From Desulfosporosinus orientis DSM 765 (lineage in GTDB: Bacteria; Bacillota; Desulfitobacteriia; Desulfitobacteriales; Desulfitobacteriaceae), in the NCBI RefSeq assembly GCF_000235605.1, contig NC_016584.1, positions 2,468,001 to 2,532,000 of the forward strand: a DNA stretch of 64,000 nt, given 5' to 3'. The notes below the pieces were generated by a model. It was not told the origin of the DNA, ran no database searches, and saw only the letters and a program-made list of their open reading frames with translations. Below are positions 26,126 to 35,059 of this stretch, one piece after another. Position 1 is the first letter of the stretch; each line of letters starts with the position of its first letter. Both the position numbers and the translations under genes were made by a program.

Positions 26126-26190
26126 TTGACAATTATATCATTACAATGATAACCTATCAATGATAGACAGTAAACTATCATTGATAGGTT
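26126..26190 (+). promoter_or_regulatory. Promoter with two tetO-like operators
   Basis: TTGACA (26126-26131) and GATAAC (26148-26153) form a -35/-10 pair with 16-base spacing. CTATCAATGATAG (26154-26166) and CTATCATTGATAG (26175-26187) follow at the start-site region, and the pair is itself a 16-bp inverted repeat (AACCTATCAATGATAG). Binding there would block transcription. Confidence 0.75.
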
Positions 26191-26199
26191 GTATCAAAA

Positions 26200-26319
26200 A
26201 TGGGAGCAGAACTGATTATCGGCGGTATTGAAAAGGCAATCATGGGGGGGAATAAAGTAAAGATATGGAATTATTATGAGGAGAATAATACTTGGGAAGA
26301 GGAGGAGTTAACATGGTAA
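26200..26319 (+). other. 39-codon leader ORF overlapping the methyltransferase start
   Basis: ATG just after the second operator opens a frame (MGAELIIGGIEKAIMGGNK, ending EEEELTW) whose TAA overlaps the methyltransferase ATG by seven bases. There is no strong ribosome-binding site of its own. It may be a coupled leader peptide or chance. Confidence 0.35.
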
Positions 26320-27056
26320 AACTCGGGGAAAATGACTTATCTGAGTTGCTCCAAAATAATGTAAATCTCAGACTCAGTGAACCGCATATTTACACGGTTT
26401 ATCAGAACACTGAAGTCGCTAACTCCTATGACACAGGGTTTGGGAACATATACGACTGGGTAGCGTGCAACCCCTTGTACAATCGTTTTATTTGGGGTTA
26501 TTCGATCGCCAAATTTGCTTCCTTCGATTATGAGGCCCTTACGTCATCAAATAAGGGATATGTATTGGACCTTGGCTGTGGCTCCTTGGCGTTTACGGCA
26601 CAAACATATATTCAATATTCTGATCGCCCTGTTGTCTTGATAGATCAATCTCTCAAAATGTTAAAAATCGCTAAGTCAAGACTCATACAAATAAATGGAA
26701 AAGTTCCAGACAATATGGTTTTTATTAATGCAGATGCTCTTCAATTACCTTTTAAACCTAATAGTTTTAATACAATAATTTCATTAAATTTATTGCACTG
26801 CCTAGATGATATTAATAAACTAATGATTGGTTTAAAGAACGTCTTATCTACGGATGGCAAGATGTATTTTTCAACTCTGGTTAAAGGCAATCGTGTTGGT
26901 GACAGATATCTTAAGGCCTTGGGAAACGCAGGCAAATTAGTACCCAGAAACATAGACCAACTTCGAGCTGTCTTGGATGAACCACAAAGATCTATAAGAT
27001 ACGATCTTATTGGTAATATGGCATTCATCTATTATGAAGAAAATGAAACCAGCTAA
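26313..27056 (+). CDS. Class I SAM-dependent methyltransferase
   Basis: A 247-residue protein with the methyltransferase core: motif I VLDLGCGSLAFT near residue 86, acidic VLIDQSLKML, ADALQLPF and NLLHCL. The start is chosen for GAGGAGGAG upstream. It is controlled by a tetO-like double operator and a divergent TetR-class repressor. It might modify and inactivate a small toxic ligand, or act in a biosynthetic step; the substrate is unknown. The C-terminus is slightly short for the family. Confidence 0.87.
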   Translation: MVKLGENDLSELLQNNVNLRLSEPHIYTVYQNTEVANSYDTGFGNIYDWVACNPLYNRFIWGYSIAKFASFDYEALTSSNKGYVLDLGCGSLAFTAQTYIQYSDRPVVLIDQSLKMLKIAKSRLIQINGKVPDNMVFINADALQLPFKPNSFNTIISLNLLHCLDDINKLMIGLKNVLSTDGKMYFSTLVKGNRVGDRYLKALGNAGKLVPRNIDQLRAVLDEPQRSIRYDLIGNMAFIYYEENETS

Positions 27057-27168
27057 ATGGGATATTATATAAAATGTTCTTATTCTTAAACTGGAAAGTT
27101 CAAAAAATCAAGACATTGTCGCTACCCCCTGAAAGTTAGTTCTGACCCCGTATAATATATTGGATTGG

Positions 27169-27200
27169 AAAGCCATCTTTTCGACGATGATGGCTTTTTT
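27169..27200 (+). terminator. Terminator before the PBP gene
   Basis: AAAGCCATC pairs with GATGGCTTT, followed by six T. It ends 28 bases before the PBP start, after TATAAT at 27151, so it could be an attenuator in the PBP leader or the end of the methyltransferase transcript. Confidence 0.75.
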
Positions 27201-27227
27201 GGTGTTTGTCTAAAGGGGAGGATCTTT

Positions 27228-29378
27228 ATGAACAAAGGAATGCAAGCCCTCTACATAAAAGTCATCAAGCCTGCGGGGAAAAAAGGTCTTGATTTACTCA
27301 AAAAGGGAACTGTCCGAATCCGTACGACACATTTTTGGAGGGATCTGAAGTTTTGGAAAAGGTTTTTCATAAGTTTTACTGCCTTTCTTTTCCTTTCGGC
27401 AAGTGGATTCGCTATCTATGTTTCAACCCTAGATGTGAGTAAACTCCAAAGCCCCCTCGCCCAACCTACTTATATTTATGACCGGTATGGAAATAAAGTA
27501 TCCGAACTTTCTTCTTCGAAAATCGACCCCGTACTCATTGATAAGATACCCAAGACGATGCAGCAGGCGATTGTTGCCACCGAGGACCGTCGTTTTTACC
27601 AACACCAAGGTGTTGATGTTTGGTCTATCTTTCGAGCTTTAGTCCACGACTTGCGTTCCGGCGACTTTTCTGAAGGCGGAAGTACGATTACCCAGCAGTT
27701 AGCCAAAAATATGTTCTTGCCTTCGGATAAAACCCTGAGCCGAAAATTTAAGGAAGCAGCTTACGCTTTTAAGATCGAGTTGACGTTAAGCAAAGATCAG
27801 ATACTAGAAGAGTACCTCAATCAAATCTATTTTGGCGAGGGTCGCTGGGGAATCCAAAATGCAGCCCAGTATTATTTTGGGAAGAACGTTCAAGATCTAA
27901 ATTTAGCTGAATCAGCAATGCTTGCCGGTCTTCCTAAAGCCCCAAGCCTCTTTAATCCGGTCAAAGACAAAGAGAAAGCCCTTGAACGCCGCAATGTAGT
28001 TCTTTCTTTAATGAAAGAACAAAACTATATTTCGGAAACAGACTATGAAAGAGTGCACTCTTCACCTATTACCCTTCGTAAAGGAGTGCTTGATACTCTT
28101 ACTGGAAAATTCGAACCCTACGTCAACTATATCTTAGATGAAGCAGTTTCATTGTACGGATTTACTGAAGACCAGCTCTTGACTGGCGGCCTCCAGATTT
28201 ACACGGAAATGGATCCTAAGGTTCAACAAGCAGCTGAAGATGTCTATAAGGACAACCGATATTTTCCCCAAGGGAAAGCTGATCAAATTGTTCAAAGCGG
28301 TATGGCAATTATCGACCAGCACAACGGCGGGATCCGTGGACTCGTTGGCAATCGCGGACAAACGGTCTTCCGGGCTTTTGATCATGCAACCCAGCTTAAA
28401 CGCCAACCCGGTTCTTCCATTAAACCCTTAGCCGTCTACGGTCCCGCCCTCGAAAAAGGTTATACACCAAACTCTCTTCTCTATGACGGTCCTCTTAATA
28501 TTAATGGCTACTCTCCCAAGGACTATGACTTTCAGAACCGGGGACAGGTTACAATGGAAAACGCTCTTCAAAACTCTTGGAATATCCCAGCAGTTTGGCT
28601 CCTCAATAAAATTGGCTTAGACGCAGGAATGTCCTTTGCCCAGCGGGCTGGTCTTCCCTTAACAAAGAATGACCGTACATTAAGTCTCGCCCTCGGGGGA
28701 CTCTCTGCCGGTGTTTCTCCGCTTCAAATGGCTCAAGCTTACGGAGCATTTGCCAATCTTGGAACTATGAATAAGGCCTATGCAATTGACAAAATAACCT
28801 CGGCAAACGGATACGTCTTTGCCCAAGCTAAACCAGAGTCTGTGCAGGTGACAGACCCTCAAAATGCTTATACCATGACCAAACTACTAGAAAACGTCGT
28901 AAATAATGGGACTGGGAAAAATGCCTTTTTAGGACGTCCAACTGCCGGCAAGACTGGTTCTGTTGAACTCCCCCATACCCAAGAGTTTTCAGGTGTCGCC
29001 AAAGGAGCAAAAGACGTGTGGTTCGTCGGCTACACTCCCGACCTAACTGCCGCAGTTTGGATGGGATATGACAAAACTGACCGGAACCACTATTTAACGA
29101 TTTCAGGAGGTTCCGGACCGGCCGTTGTATTCCACGAAGTTTTCTCCAGGGCCTTAAAAGATACCCCTGTGCAAGAATTTAAGATTCCTCAGGGCTACCA
29201 GGACCCTTGGAAGCCTAGCTCATCTGACATCTTTGGTAATCAAAGAGGCCCAGGCAACAATAAAAATGCTTCAAGCTTAAGAGATCAACTTCTTCGACGC
29301 TTTGGGTTGGACGCTAATCGGATAACCCCAGATCAAAAACAGGATCAGAAACCTAAGGGTAAAGGGAAAAAGGGGTAA
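27228..29378 (+). CDS. Class A penicillin-binding protein (PBP1A-like)
   Basis: A 716-residue bifunctional peptidoglycan synthase. A short cytoplasmic tail and one membrane helix (about 44-63) precede the glycosyltransferase domain (ATEDRRFYQHQGVD, GGSTITQQLAKN, about residues 95-270). The transpeptidase domain has the SxxK serine in QPGSSIKP, the SxN region and KTGS in TAGKTGSVEL (about 560). The C-terminal tail is basic and low in complexity (KQDQKPKGKGKK). GGGGAGG selects the ATG at 27228. It acts in the wall at the outer membrane face; a housekeeping gene within an accessory neighbourhood. Confidence 0.93.
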   Translation: MNKGMQALYIKVIKPAGKKGLDLLKKGTVRIRTTHFWRDLKFWKRFFISFTAFLFLSASGFAIYVSTLDVSKLQSPLAQPTYIYDRYGNKVSELSSSKIDPVLIDKIPKTMQQAIVATEDRRFYQHQGVDVWSIFRALVHDLRSGDFSEGGSTITQQLAKNMFLPSDKTLSRKFKEAAYAFKIELTLSKDQILEEYLNQIYFGEGRWGIQNAAQYYFGKNVQDLNLAESAMLAGLPKAPSLFNPVKDKEKALERRNVVLSLMKEQNYISETDYERVHSSPITLRKGVLDTLTGKFEPYVNYILDEAVSLYGFTEDQLLTGGLQIYTEMDPKVQQAAEDVYKDNRYFPQGKADQIVQSGMAIIDQHNGGIRGLVGNRGQTVFRAFDHATQLKRQPGSSIKPLAVYGPALEKGYTPNSLLYDGPLNINGYSPKDYDFQNRGQVTMENALQNSWNIPAVWLLNKIGLDAGMSFAQRAGLPLTKNDRTLSLALGGLSAGVSPLQMAQAYGAFANLGTMNKAYAIDKITSANGYVFAQAKPESVQVTDPQNAYTMTKLLENVVNNGTGKNAFLGRPTAGKTGSVELPHTQEFSGVAKGAKDVWFVGYTPDLTAAVWMGYDKTDRNHYLTISGGSGPAVVFHEVFSRALKDTPVQEFKIPQGYQDPWKPSSSDIFGNQRGPGNNKNASSLRDQLLRRFGLDANRITPDQKQDQKPKGKGKKG

Positions 29379-29380
29379 CG

Positions 29381-29535
29381 TATGTCATAGAGTCTGCAAG
29401 ACTGATGATAGTTGGATGCGAAGCATCTCTCTACTCGGCGAAACTTGTCGTTTCGCGAAGGGTCATGGAACCTACGCGGAACGACAATAATGCCGACTCA
29501 AAATACGTTCCGTCGAGTACTTACCCGTGAGAGCC
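29381..29535. repeat. Debris: tetR fragment and a hairpin repeat
   Basis: 29381-29418 is nearly identical to part of the TetR gene at about 25405-25442. 29432-29535 matches 32679-32783 (TACTCGG through GCGAAGGGTCATGGAACCTA to CCGTCGAGTACTTA). The region 29379-29655 contains no intact gene. Confidence 0.75.
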
Positions 29536-29655
29536 AATATAAAGAATTATTTTCTCTTATTAGTGAATTGGATAATTTACATAAATATCTTTTTGATCAA
29601 GACGAATAATTTTGATAGAAGAGATTTATTAACAAGGTCATCTGAAAATGGGTGA

Positions 29656-30330
29656 AAGAATGAAGATATATTTGGGGTTACCGGTAGCAGTTGGTTTAAC
29701 TACCTAAAGAATATTCAGCCGGATGGAGTGAACTTTTGGCAACCAGGTGGGAGGCAGGCAGGCATTCAAGGCACTCTATAATTCAGTATGGTCTGAGGAA
29801 CTTAGAATTAGTGAACATAGTGCTAGATACGGAACTGAGCAAATAATTAAGCCTCGACTTGGGCAGGGGGCTTTTCGAGTAATGGTTACGGAGGCATATT
29901 ATCGAAGGTGTGCGATTACAGGAGAAAAGACACTGCCAGTGCTAGAAGCTGCTCATATAAAACCATATTCCCTGGAAGGTAGTCATGAAACGAATAATGG
30001 TCTTCTGTTAAGAAAAGATTTGCATACGCTGTTCGACAGAGGGTATATTACGATAACTGAGGACTGTCATATGAGGTAAGTAAACGAATTAAAGAAGACT
30101 ATGGGAATGGGAAAGAATATTATGCGCTTCATGGGAATATTGATTATATCCCTTATGAGGGCATCTCTCTTCGAGGCTATCCATATATGACAATATGCCC
30201 GTGGAAAAATTGTTGCCAAGGAAGGATGCTTTTTAGGAGAAAAAGGATCGGGAAAGTTCATCAAACGAAAACTGCCTATACTCACGATATAAAGCCGCTA
30301 AGATTAAAATTCGGTAGTTTTGAAGTCTGA
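29656..30330 (+). pseudogene. Broken HNH endonuclease gene
   Basis: The text SSWFNYLKNIQPDGVNFWQP, then a frame shift to RQAFKALYNSVWSEE, then CAITGEKTLPVLEAAHIKPY and NNGLLLRKDLHTLFDRGY (HNH_2 domain with its H and N residues). Another frame shift near 30070 leads to YEVSKRIKEDYGNGKEYY. No start codon and at least two shifts, so inactive. The family is often found as solitary restriction-like nucleases. Confidence 0.8.
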
Positions 30331-30369
30331 CTAATCTAGATTAGTCCATCTCAAAAACGCCGAATTTTA
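30305..30369. repeat. TCTAGA-centred long hairpin, copy 1
   Basis: TAAAATTCGG... arms around the perfect core GACTAATCTAGATTAGTC. It is followed by about 100 bases shared with copy 2 (AAACTGAAGGCTGTGTGCAG onwards). Confidence 0.85.
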
Positions 30370-30596
30370 AAACTGAAGGCTGTGTGCAGCTCTGCTTGAT
30401 GTGTATCGTTCCCAATCAATTTTAACCATTTGAGAAACGTTATGCCGCTGGAACAAAATAACAGGTGACTATTCGGGTATCGGATTAGAAACCGCGCGTG
30501 GTTATGAGCCACAAACAACATTATAGAGATACTGTGTGTTTTATTGCGAGCAGATCTGGTAACCCGAGGCACGTGGAGTAACGGCAAAATAAAGGG

Positions 30597-30630
30597 AGAA
30601 ACCCCATAAGTTAATGCTTTACGGGTTTCT
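30597..30630 (-). terminator. Terminator after the peroxidase gene
   Basis: AGAAACCC and GGGTTTCT pair. On the minus strand the stem is followed by CCCTTTATTTT. Lies 17 bases after the peroxidase stop. Confidence 0.7.
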
Positions 30631-30647
30631 ATCCGATTTTTCCTTTA

Positions 30648-31748
30648 TTACGGTTGATAACCGTCTGTCAGGGTATTTAAGAAGGCAACGATGGCATCAA
30701 CTTCATCTGAGGTTAAGCCAAGATTCCCTACCTCTTGTTTATTCACATTTTCGGGAACCTCCGGGGCAGGCCAATTATCAATATCTCTTGTATTGTAAAA
30801 ATTAACCACTTCCCGGAGGGTTTTGAAATAGCCGTTATGCATGTAGGGGTACGTTATAGACACATTGCGCAGAGAGGGAACCTTAAATTTACCATATTCA
30901 TTCGGGTCATTAAGAACACCTCCCAGGCCTAAATCCACATAGTTCTTGCCTTCGGGATTAAAGGCGCGCGGCAGATATAAATAAGGACTATCCCAATTCT
31001 TCGGCACACCCAGATTATCATAACTATAATCCGTGAAAAGTGGATGGTCAGCATTATAAGGCCCAATTTGGCTGGAGTGACAGGCGGTACAATTACCCTT
31101 GTTCGGATCATTGAACAATTCAAGACCTAATTTTTCCTGCTCCGTCAGTGTGGTTTCACCTTTCAGATAGTAATCATATTTAGATGTAAATTTATTTAAT
31201 TCATCCGTGTTTTCATAGGCCGCAATGGCGTCGGCCACGTCATTATAAGCTATTTCCACATTATCAAAAGCGTTGTCACCGTAGACATCTGTAAAAAGAG
31301 AGGCATAGTTTGAATTGAAGACTGCCGAAATAACTGCCTGTTTATTAGGGTTATGCATTTCCAGCGGGTTCAGGAAGGGTCCTTTGGCCTGTTCAACAAG
31401 GTTTGCCGCCCGCCCATCCCAGAACTGTCCGCCGACATATCCATTCGCTGTGAGTTGAAATGTCGGGCTAAAAGCAGCGTAGGCCGCAGACGGGCTGTTG
31501 CGATTGCCAAAAAGCCTGGGCACTACGCCCTGTGATACAGGGAGGTTAGAGTCGGGATCTGTAAAGGCTACCGATGGATCGTGGCAAGAGGAGCAAGACA
31601 TACCATTAGGTGTTGAAAGATTTGTGTCAAAAAACAAAAGCTTGCCTAGGGCTTGTTTTGGAGTAGTTTCTCCTGCAAATGCAGTTCCTAACATAGTAAT
31701 CATTATAAGAGACATGGTAAAGATTAAAATACAAATTTTTTTGCTCAT
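30648..31748 (-). CDS. Di-haem cytochrome c peroxidase / MauG-like protein
   Basis: A 366-residue exported protein. The signal peptide ends near AFAGE (26). Two c-type haem motifs are present: C52-S-S-C55-H56 and C220-T-A-C223-H224, the spacing of bacterial di-haem peroxidases, together with LGKLLFFD, GQFWDGRA and KVPSLRNV. The family reduces H2O2 with electrons from cytochrome c or oxidises protein substrates. It is unusual in Gram-positive anaerobes, where it would sit outside the membrane. No maturation genes are in the window except the CcdA fusion 11 kb away. Confidence 0.92.
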   Translation of the reverse strand: MSKKICILIFTMSLIMITMLGTAFAGETTPKQALGKLLFFDTNLSTPNGMSCSSCHDPSVAFTDPDSNLPVSQGVVPRLFGNRNSPSAAYAAFSPTFQLTANGYVGGQFWDGRAANLVEQAKGPFLNPLEMHNPNKQAVISAVFNSNYASLFTDVYGDNAFDNVEIAYNDVADAIAAYENTDELNKFTSKYDYYLKGETTLTEQEKLGLELFNDPNKGNCTACHSSQIGPYNADHPLFTDYSYDNLGVPKNWDSPYLYLPRAFNPEGKNYVDLGLGGVLNDPNEYGKFKVPSLRNVSITYPYMHNGYFKTLREVVNFYNTRDIDNWPAPEVPENVNKQEVGNLGLTSDEVDAIVAFLNTLTDGYQP

Positions 31749-31839
31749 TTGAATTGCTATTCCAGAAGCCTGAAAAACAACAGTTTCTGGCTTCCACCTG
31801 TTGGCGTCGAACGGGTGGCCCGGTCACTTTTATACCTGC

Positions 31840-31869
31840 AGGATTACTAAAAGAATTTTAGTAAATCCT
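31840..31869. repeat. 13-bp hairpin upstream of the peroxidase gene
   Basis: AGGATTACTAAAA pairs with TTTTAGTAAATCCT (one bulge) around GAA, about 90 bases before the start. It may be part of the 5' leader. Confidence 0.5.
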
Positions 31870-32300
31870 CAGTGTTCTGTGACGGTCTGGAATACTCCTC
31901 CTTTCAATTTTTTATTTTAATTTATACATATTCTGAGTTTCCTTTTGGTAACACACAAAACTTTGAATAAGTGAGTCAGGGGAAGGCAGGATGTATGAAA
32001 AGGTGGAATTTGCCAACAACATATGACAACAAATGCACCTCTCTTTGAACTTACTTTTATTGATTACTGAGATGTTGGTAAAAGGTATGTTGGTTACTCT
32101 TCAGGAGTTGCTGAGGAACAACCTTTCATTCATTATGGAGCTGTGTGAATTAAAGATGGGATGATGGACAAAAAGAGCGGGCAAAAATATTTGGGGAAAG
32201 GATCACCAGAAAAGCCGCAGAATTGTTTAACTAACACGCTAATCTTTTAGGTTGGAAAGAAATAGTGTGTTCTATATTGAAGTTTGTTTAAATGAAGCGA
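31870..32300. other. Decayed coding stretch
   Basis: A frame from about 32020 reads TTNAPLFELTFIDY, stop, DVGKRYVGYSSGVAEEQ, then another stop and KDGMMDKKSGQKYLGKG. It looks like a former gene with nonsense codons; the family is not recognised. Confidence 0.35.
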
Positions 32301-32371
32301 TTTAAAAATTGGGCGGTTTTGAGGTTTGACTAATCTAGATTAGTCCGCCTCAAAACCCCCCAATTTTTAAA
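32301..32371. repeat. TCTAGA-centred long hairpin, copy 2
   Basis: TTTAAAAATTG ... CAATTTTTAAA outer arms, GCGGTTTTGAGG / CCTCAAAAC inner arms, core GACTAATCTAGATTAGTC. Followed by the same roughly 100 bases as copy 1. Confidence 0.88.
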
Positions 32372-32683
32372 CTGAAGGCTGTGTGCAGCTCTGCTTGATG
32401 TGTATCGTATCCCAATCACTTTTTAACCATTTGAAAAACGTTATGCCGCTGGAACAAAATAACAGGTGACAAAAGAAATTCCTCACTCTCTGACTGTAAC
32501 TCCGCAGGAGTATCACGGGGACACCTTGGTTCCGCGGGAGGAGCTAACCTTTATCATCCCGCTGGATCAATCAAACAAATAAGCCAAGCAAATAATGCTG
32601 CAAAAAAATTGATCCAAACAATAAATTGCTCCCATCCCTAATTCATCGGAAATTTATCCGGATAGGTCGCGATTTCCGTACTC

Positions 32684-32740
32684 GGCATTATTGTCGTTTT
32701 GCGAAGGGTCATGGAACCTACGCGAAACGACAATAATGCC
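32684..32740. repeat. 16-bp inverted repeat (GGCATTATTGTCGTTT)
   Basis: GGCATTATTGTCGTTT (32684-32699) and AAACGACAATAATGCC (32725-32740) flank a 25-base loop. The right arm includes the start of a small ORF. A divergent version lies at 29437-29495, where only one arm is preserved. Confidence 0.8.
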
Positions 32741-32901
32741 GACTCAAAATACGTTCCGTCGAGTACTTATCCGTGGGAGCCCTGAACTTGACGCTGTGGT
32801 CATTAAGGTCCGAGAGGTTGAGCATAAAAACCACTACAACAGGCACTATGGGTGGTTTCGCAGATGGCAGTGCAGCATTGATTAAGAAAAAAACTTTATA
32901 G
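32736..32901 (+). pseudogene. Frameshifted small gene in repeat block
   Basis: Starts MPTQNTFRRVLIRGSPELDA, then the frame is lost. The next frame gives KTTTTGTMGGFADGSAALIK, ending at TAG. The two parts together resemble a small DUF1659-type protein. The copy at 24153 is more degraded. Confidence 0.5.
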
Positions 32902-32909
32902 TGAAGAGG

Positions 32910-32950
32910 ACTGCCGGCAGCTATGACCCTGCCGGCAGTTTCCTTTTCCC
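32910..32950 (+). terminator. Terminator hairpin in repeat block
   Basis: ACTGCCGGCAG pairs with CTGCCGGCAGT around CTATGACC, followed by TTCCTTTT. Confidence 0.75.
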
Positions 32951-32959
32951 TTTGAACAG

Positions 32960-33199
32960 TTAAGCCTGGGGAGGGTCATAAAGATCGTTTGTAGTAGTGT
33001 CGATGACCTTTATATCCCGTATTCCCGTCAGGGCTCCACTGGGAGTCAAAAATATATCGCTTGCTATAATGGAATTCATAGCAGCCATAGCCTCAGTCAG
33101 CTGCAGGTCCTCCTTTGGATTATCAATAGTAATCGCAAAGGTTTTGCCCACTGCGGTAGTAAAGGTTAACCTGACAACCTTGGTTGATGATAGGGCCAT
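32960..33199 (-). CDS. DUF2922-family small protein
   Basis: A 79-residue protein (ALSSTKVVRLTFTTAVGKTF ... ITIDNPKEDLQL, VIDTTTNDLYD) of the DUF2922 type, small proteins of unknown function that occur in Firmicutes next to DUF1659 genes. GAGGAGG precedes the ATG. It is paired with the upstream gene (33242-33466). Confidence 0.82.
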   Translation of the reverse strand: MALSSTKVVRLTFTTAVGKTFAITIDNPKEDLQLTEAMAAMNSIIASDIFLTPSGALTGIRDIKVIDTTTNDLYDPPQA

Positions 33200-33241
33200 T
33201 TTGTCCCTACCTCCTCTATCATAGATTTAGTTTTTGCCGCT

Positions 33242-33466
33242 TTATTCCTCAATCAGCTCGAAGGTCTTCCGGTTGAGTACTTCTACCACCGGATTCTGGG
33301 ACAGGCCGAATAAAGTATGAGCCGCATCGTGAAGAGCCTGATCTGAGGCGTCGAACCTCAGGTAATTCAGGCTTTTCTGTTTTTTAATCGGTGCGCCCAG
33401 AGCAGTGAGTCCGGCCTGGTAGACAACGACCAGGGCCGAATTCAAAGGAATTGATTGTACAGACAT
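33242..33466 (-). CDS. DUF1659-family small protein
   Basis: A 74-residue protein starting MSVQSIPLNSALVVVYQAG and ending VLNRKTFELIEE, matching the DUF1659 family. AAAGGAGAAG precedes the ATG, so this start is preferred over an upstream TTG. It forms a two-gene unit with the DUF2922 gene. Function unknown. Confidence 0.82.
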   Translation of the reverse strand: MSVQSIPLNSALVVVYQAGLTALGAPIKKQKSLNYLRFDASDQALHDAAHTLFGLSQNPVVEVLNRKTFELIEE

Positions 33467-33622
33467 TATCTTCTTCTCCTTTCTCAAGATTGATAGGATG
33501 TTTGAAGTAAGACCGTCTGTATAATGTATGAGTTGTCCTGTCAAATGGTTACACAAGCCTCCCTGCTTGTCATGTCATAGATTAGAAACTGATGGGTGTC
33601 CTGGGGGAGGGGGTAACAGATA

Positions 33623-33670
33623 GGGCTTGTACCAAGAATCTTACGCGCGTAAGATTCTTAGTACAAGCCC
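33623..33670. repeat. Large palindrome, copy 3 (48 bp, one mismatch)
   Basis: Left arm has GTACC, right arm AGTAC, giving one mismatch in an otherwise perfect palindrome. It lies 78 bases before the intact DUF3102 gene. Confidence 0.95.
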
Positions 33671-33747
33671 AGGAGAAGACTTTTCACCCTTGAGGGGATA
33701 ATCCCATATTATGTCATAAATACAGAGAAAGGATCCGGTGAAATAAG

Positions 33748-34569
33748 ATGGGGGATATTATCCCGGAGCGTACGTCGTTTTTAATCGCGGCTGAAATTAA
33801 TATTATCAGACACCAGACCGAGAAAATGGTGCTTAACAACTTTATTGAAATCGGCCGGCGGCTGGCAGAGGCTAAGGGTCTGATCAAGTATGGGGAATGG
33901 GGCAAGTGGCTGAAAGAGGAAGTCGGCTTTTCCCAGAACCGGGCTGAAAAATTAATGCGTCTCTACGAGGAGTTTGGGAGAGAACACTCCCCTTTAGGCG
34001 GCGCCGGAGCCTTGGGCCGGGAACTGCCTAACTTGAGCTATACTCACGCCCTCATTCTTCTGGGGGTGCCGGAAGAGGACCGGGCGCAATTTATCCGTGA
34101 CATAGATATTGAAAGTATGACCACCCGTGAGCTGGAGCAGGCAGTTAATGAGGTGAAAGAGTCCCAGAAGGAAAAGGCAGGTCTCCAGGAAGCCCTGGCA
34201 GAGGAAAAGGAGAAAAACATCCGGCTGGCCCAGGAGCACGACAACTTAAAAAAAGAAGCAGGTGATTTGCGGAAGTCTAAGCAAGAACTCCAGCAGGATG
34301 TTGAGAAAAAGACCCGGGAGCTTAAGAAGATGGCGGAAAATTCGAATTTTAAGAGCTACCAAAGGGTGAGCAATGAGCTGGCGGCTGCCCAGATCAAACT
34401 GCTCACGTCTAAAATTGCTTTTAGCCTGGAGGGCTTGGAGAAAGCGTACAAGGAACTGAGTTATGAGATGACTTTGCTGGCAAAGGTTGATGACCAGGTG
34501 CATGGGGAGTATGCTAAAAAGCTGAATGAGTTTTTGGTTAAGACCATGAAAGAGAGGATGGGGAAGTAG
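33748..34569 (+). CDS. DUF3102-family coiled-coil protein
   Basis: A 273-residue protein. The N-terminal globular part (about 1-110; EIGRRLAEAKGLIKYGEWGK, FSQNRAEKLMRLYEEFG) has the look of a helix-turn-helix-like DUF3102 domain. A long charged coiled coil (about 120-200) and a helical tail follow. The family is found in mobile elements and phages of Firmicutes; its function is unknown. The ribosome-binding site is weak (AAAGGATCC). Two broken relatives lie at 24583 and 38172. Confidence 0.82.
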   Translation: MGDIIPERTSFLIAAEINIIRHQTEKMVLNNFIEIGRRLAEAKGLIKYGEWGKWLKEEVGFSQNRAEKLMRLYEEFGREHSPLGGAGALGRELPNLSYTHALILLGVPEEDRAQFIRDIDIESMTTRELEQAVNEVKESQKEKAGLQEALAEEKEKNIRLAQEHDNLKKEAGDLRKSKQELQQDVEKKTRELKKMAENSNFKSYQRVSNELAAAQIKLLTSKIAFSLEGLEKAYKELSYEMTLLAKVDDQVHGEYAKKLNEFLVKTMKERMGK

Positions 34570-34954
34570 GGAGGGGGGTGGACAGAACCTTCTCTAAGAT
34601 AGCTTCAATGTGTTCCTGGGTACAGGGTTTGCATAGGATTTGTAAAGGTTTGACCGGCATGAATTGATCGTGATCCTCAGCGGAGGTCACAAATACTATA
34701 TTGCAGGTTGACGTGGACTTGGATTGCCGTATTTCTCTGGCGGTCTCAAGACCGGTCAGCTTTTTCATGCTGTTGTCAAGAAAGAGGAGGTCAAAAACCA
34801 AGCCCTGCTTTTCAATTTCTGTGAGAAGCTCCTCACCGCTGCTGAATTCGTAAATATTAAATAAAACATCTTTTTCTTCTTCATATAGATGAATTAATGC
34901 CTCTAATAAGCGACGGGACAACAGCCTGTCGTCGCAAATGCCGATAGTTAGCAA
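34538..34954 (-). CDS. Stand-alone receiver-domain protein
   Basis: A 138-residue receiver domain. It begins LTIGICDDRLLSRRLLEALI, has the phosphoacceptor Asp in DLLFLDNSM, then FVTSAEDHDQ and KPCTQE. It resembles LytTR-type receivers (AgrA/VirR), but the DNA-binding domain is absent. A TTG with GGAGGAG upstream is the likely start. Its 3' end overlaps the convergent DUF3102 gene by 32 bases. It is divergent from an XRE gene with shared operators. Confidence 0.78.
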   Translation of the reverse strand: MLTIGICDDRLLSRRLLEALIHLYEEEKDVLFNIYEFSSGEELLTEIEKQGLVFDLLFLDNSMKKLTGLETAREIRQSKSTSTCNIVFVTSAEDHDQFMPVKPLQILCKPCTQEHIEAILEKVLSTPLPTSPSSLSWS

Positions 34955-34994
34955 AACATCTCCTCCAACATCAGGGGTTTGTTGAATAATTTTA

Positions 34995-35034
34995 GGACAA
35001 ATAGTCCAATATGTCAATAGGACTAAACGTCCTA
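34995..35034. promoter_or_regulatory. Paired GGAC-N5-GTCC operators
   Basis: GGACAAATAGTCC (34995-35007) and GGACTAAACGTCC (within TAGGAC/GTCCTA, 35018-35034) lie 25 bases apart between the receiver and XRE genes, a typical binding site for a small XRE repressor. Confidence 0.7.
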
Positions 35035-35059
35035 AGATATACTTGCTTTGGTGATGATA

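Noticed and set aside
32020-32240. A frame with two in-frame UGA codons, considered as a second selenoprotein
   Set aside because: UGA codons do not fall in a redox motif, there is no ribosome-binding site, an amber stop follows, and the surroundings are decayed. Simple pseudogene is more likely.
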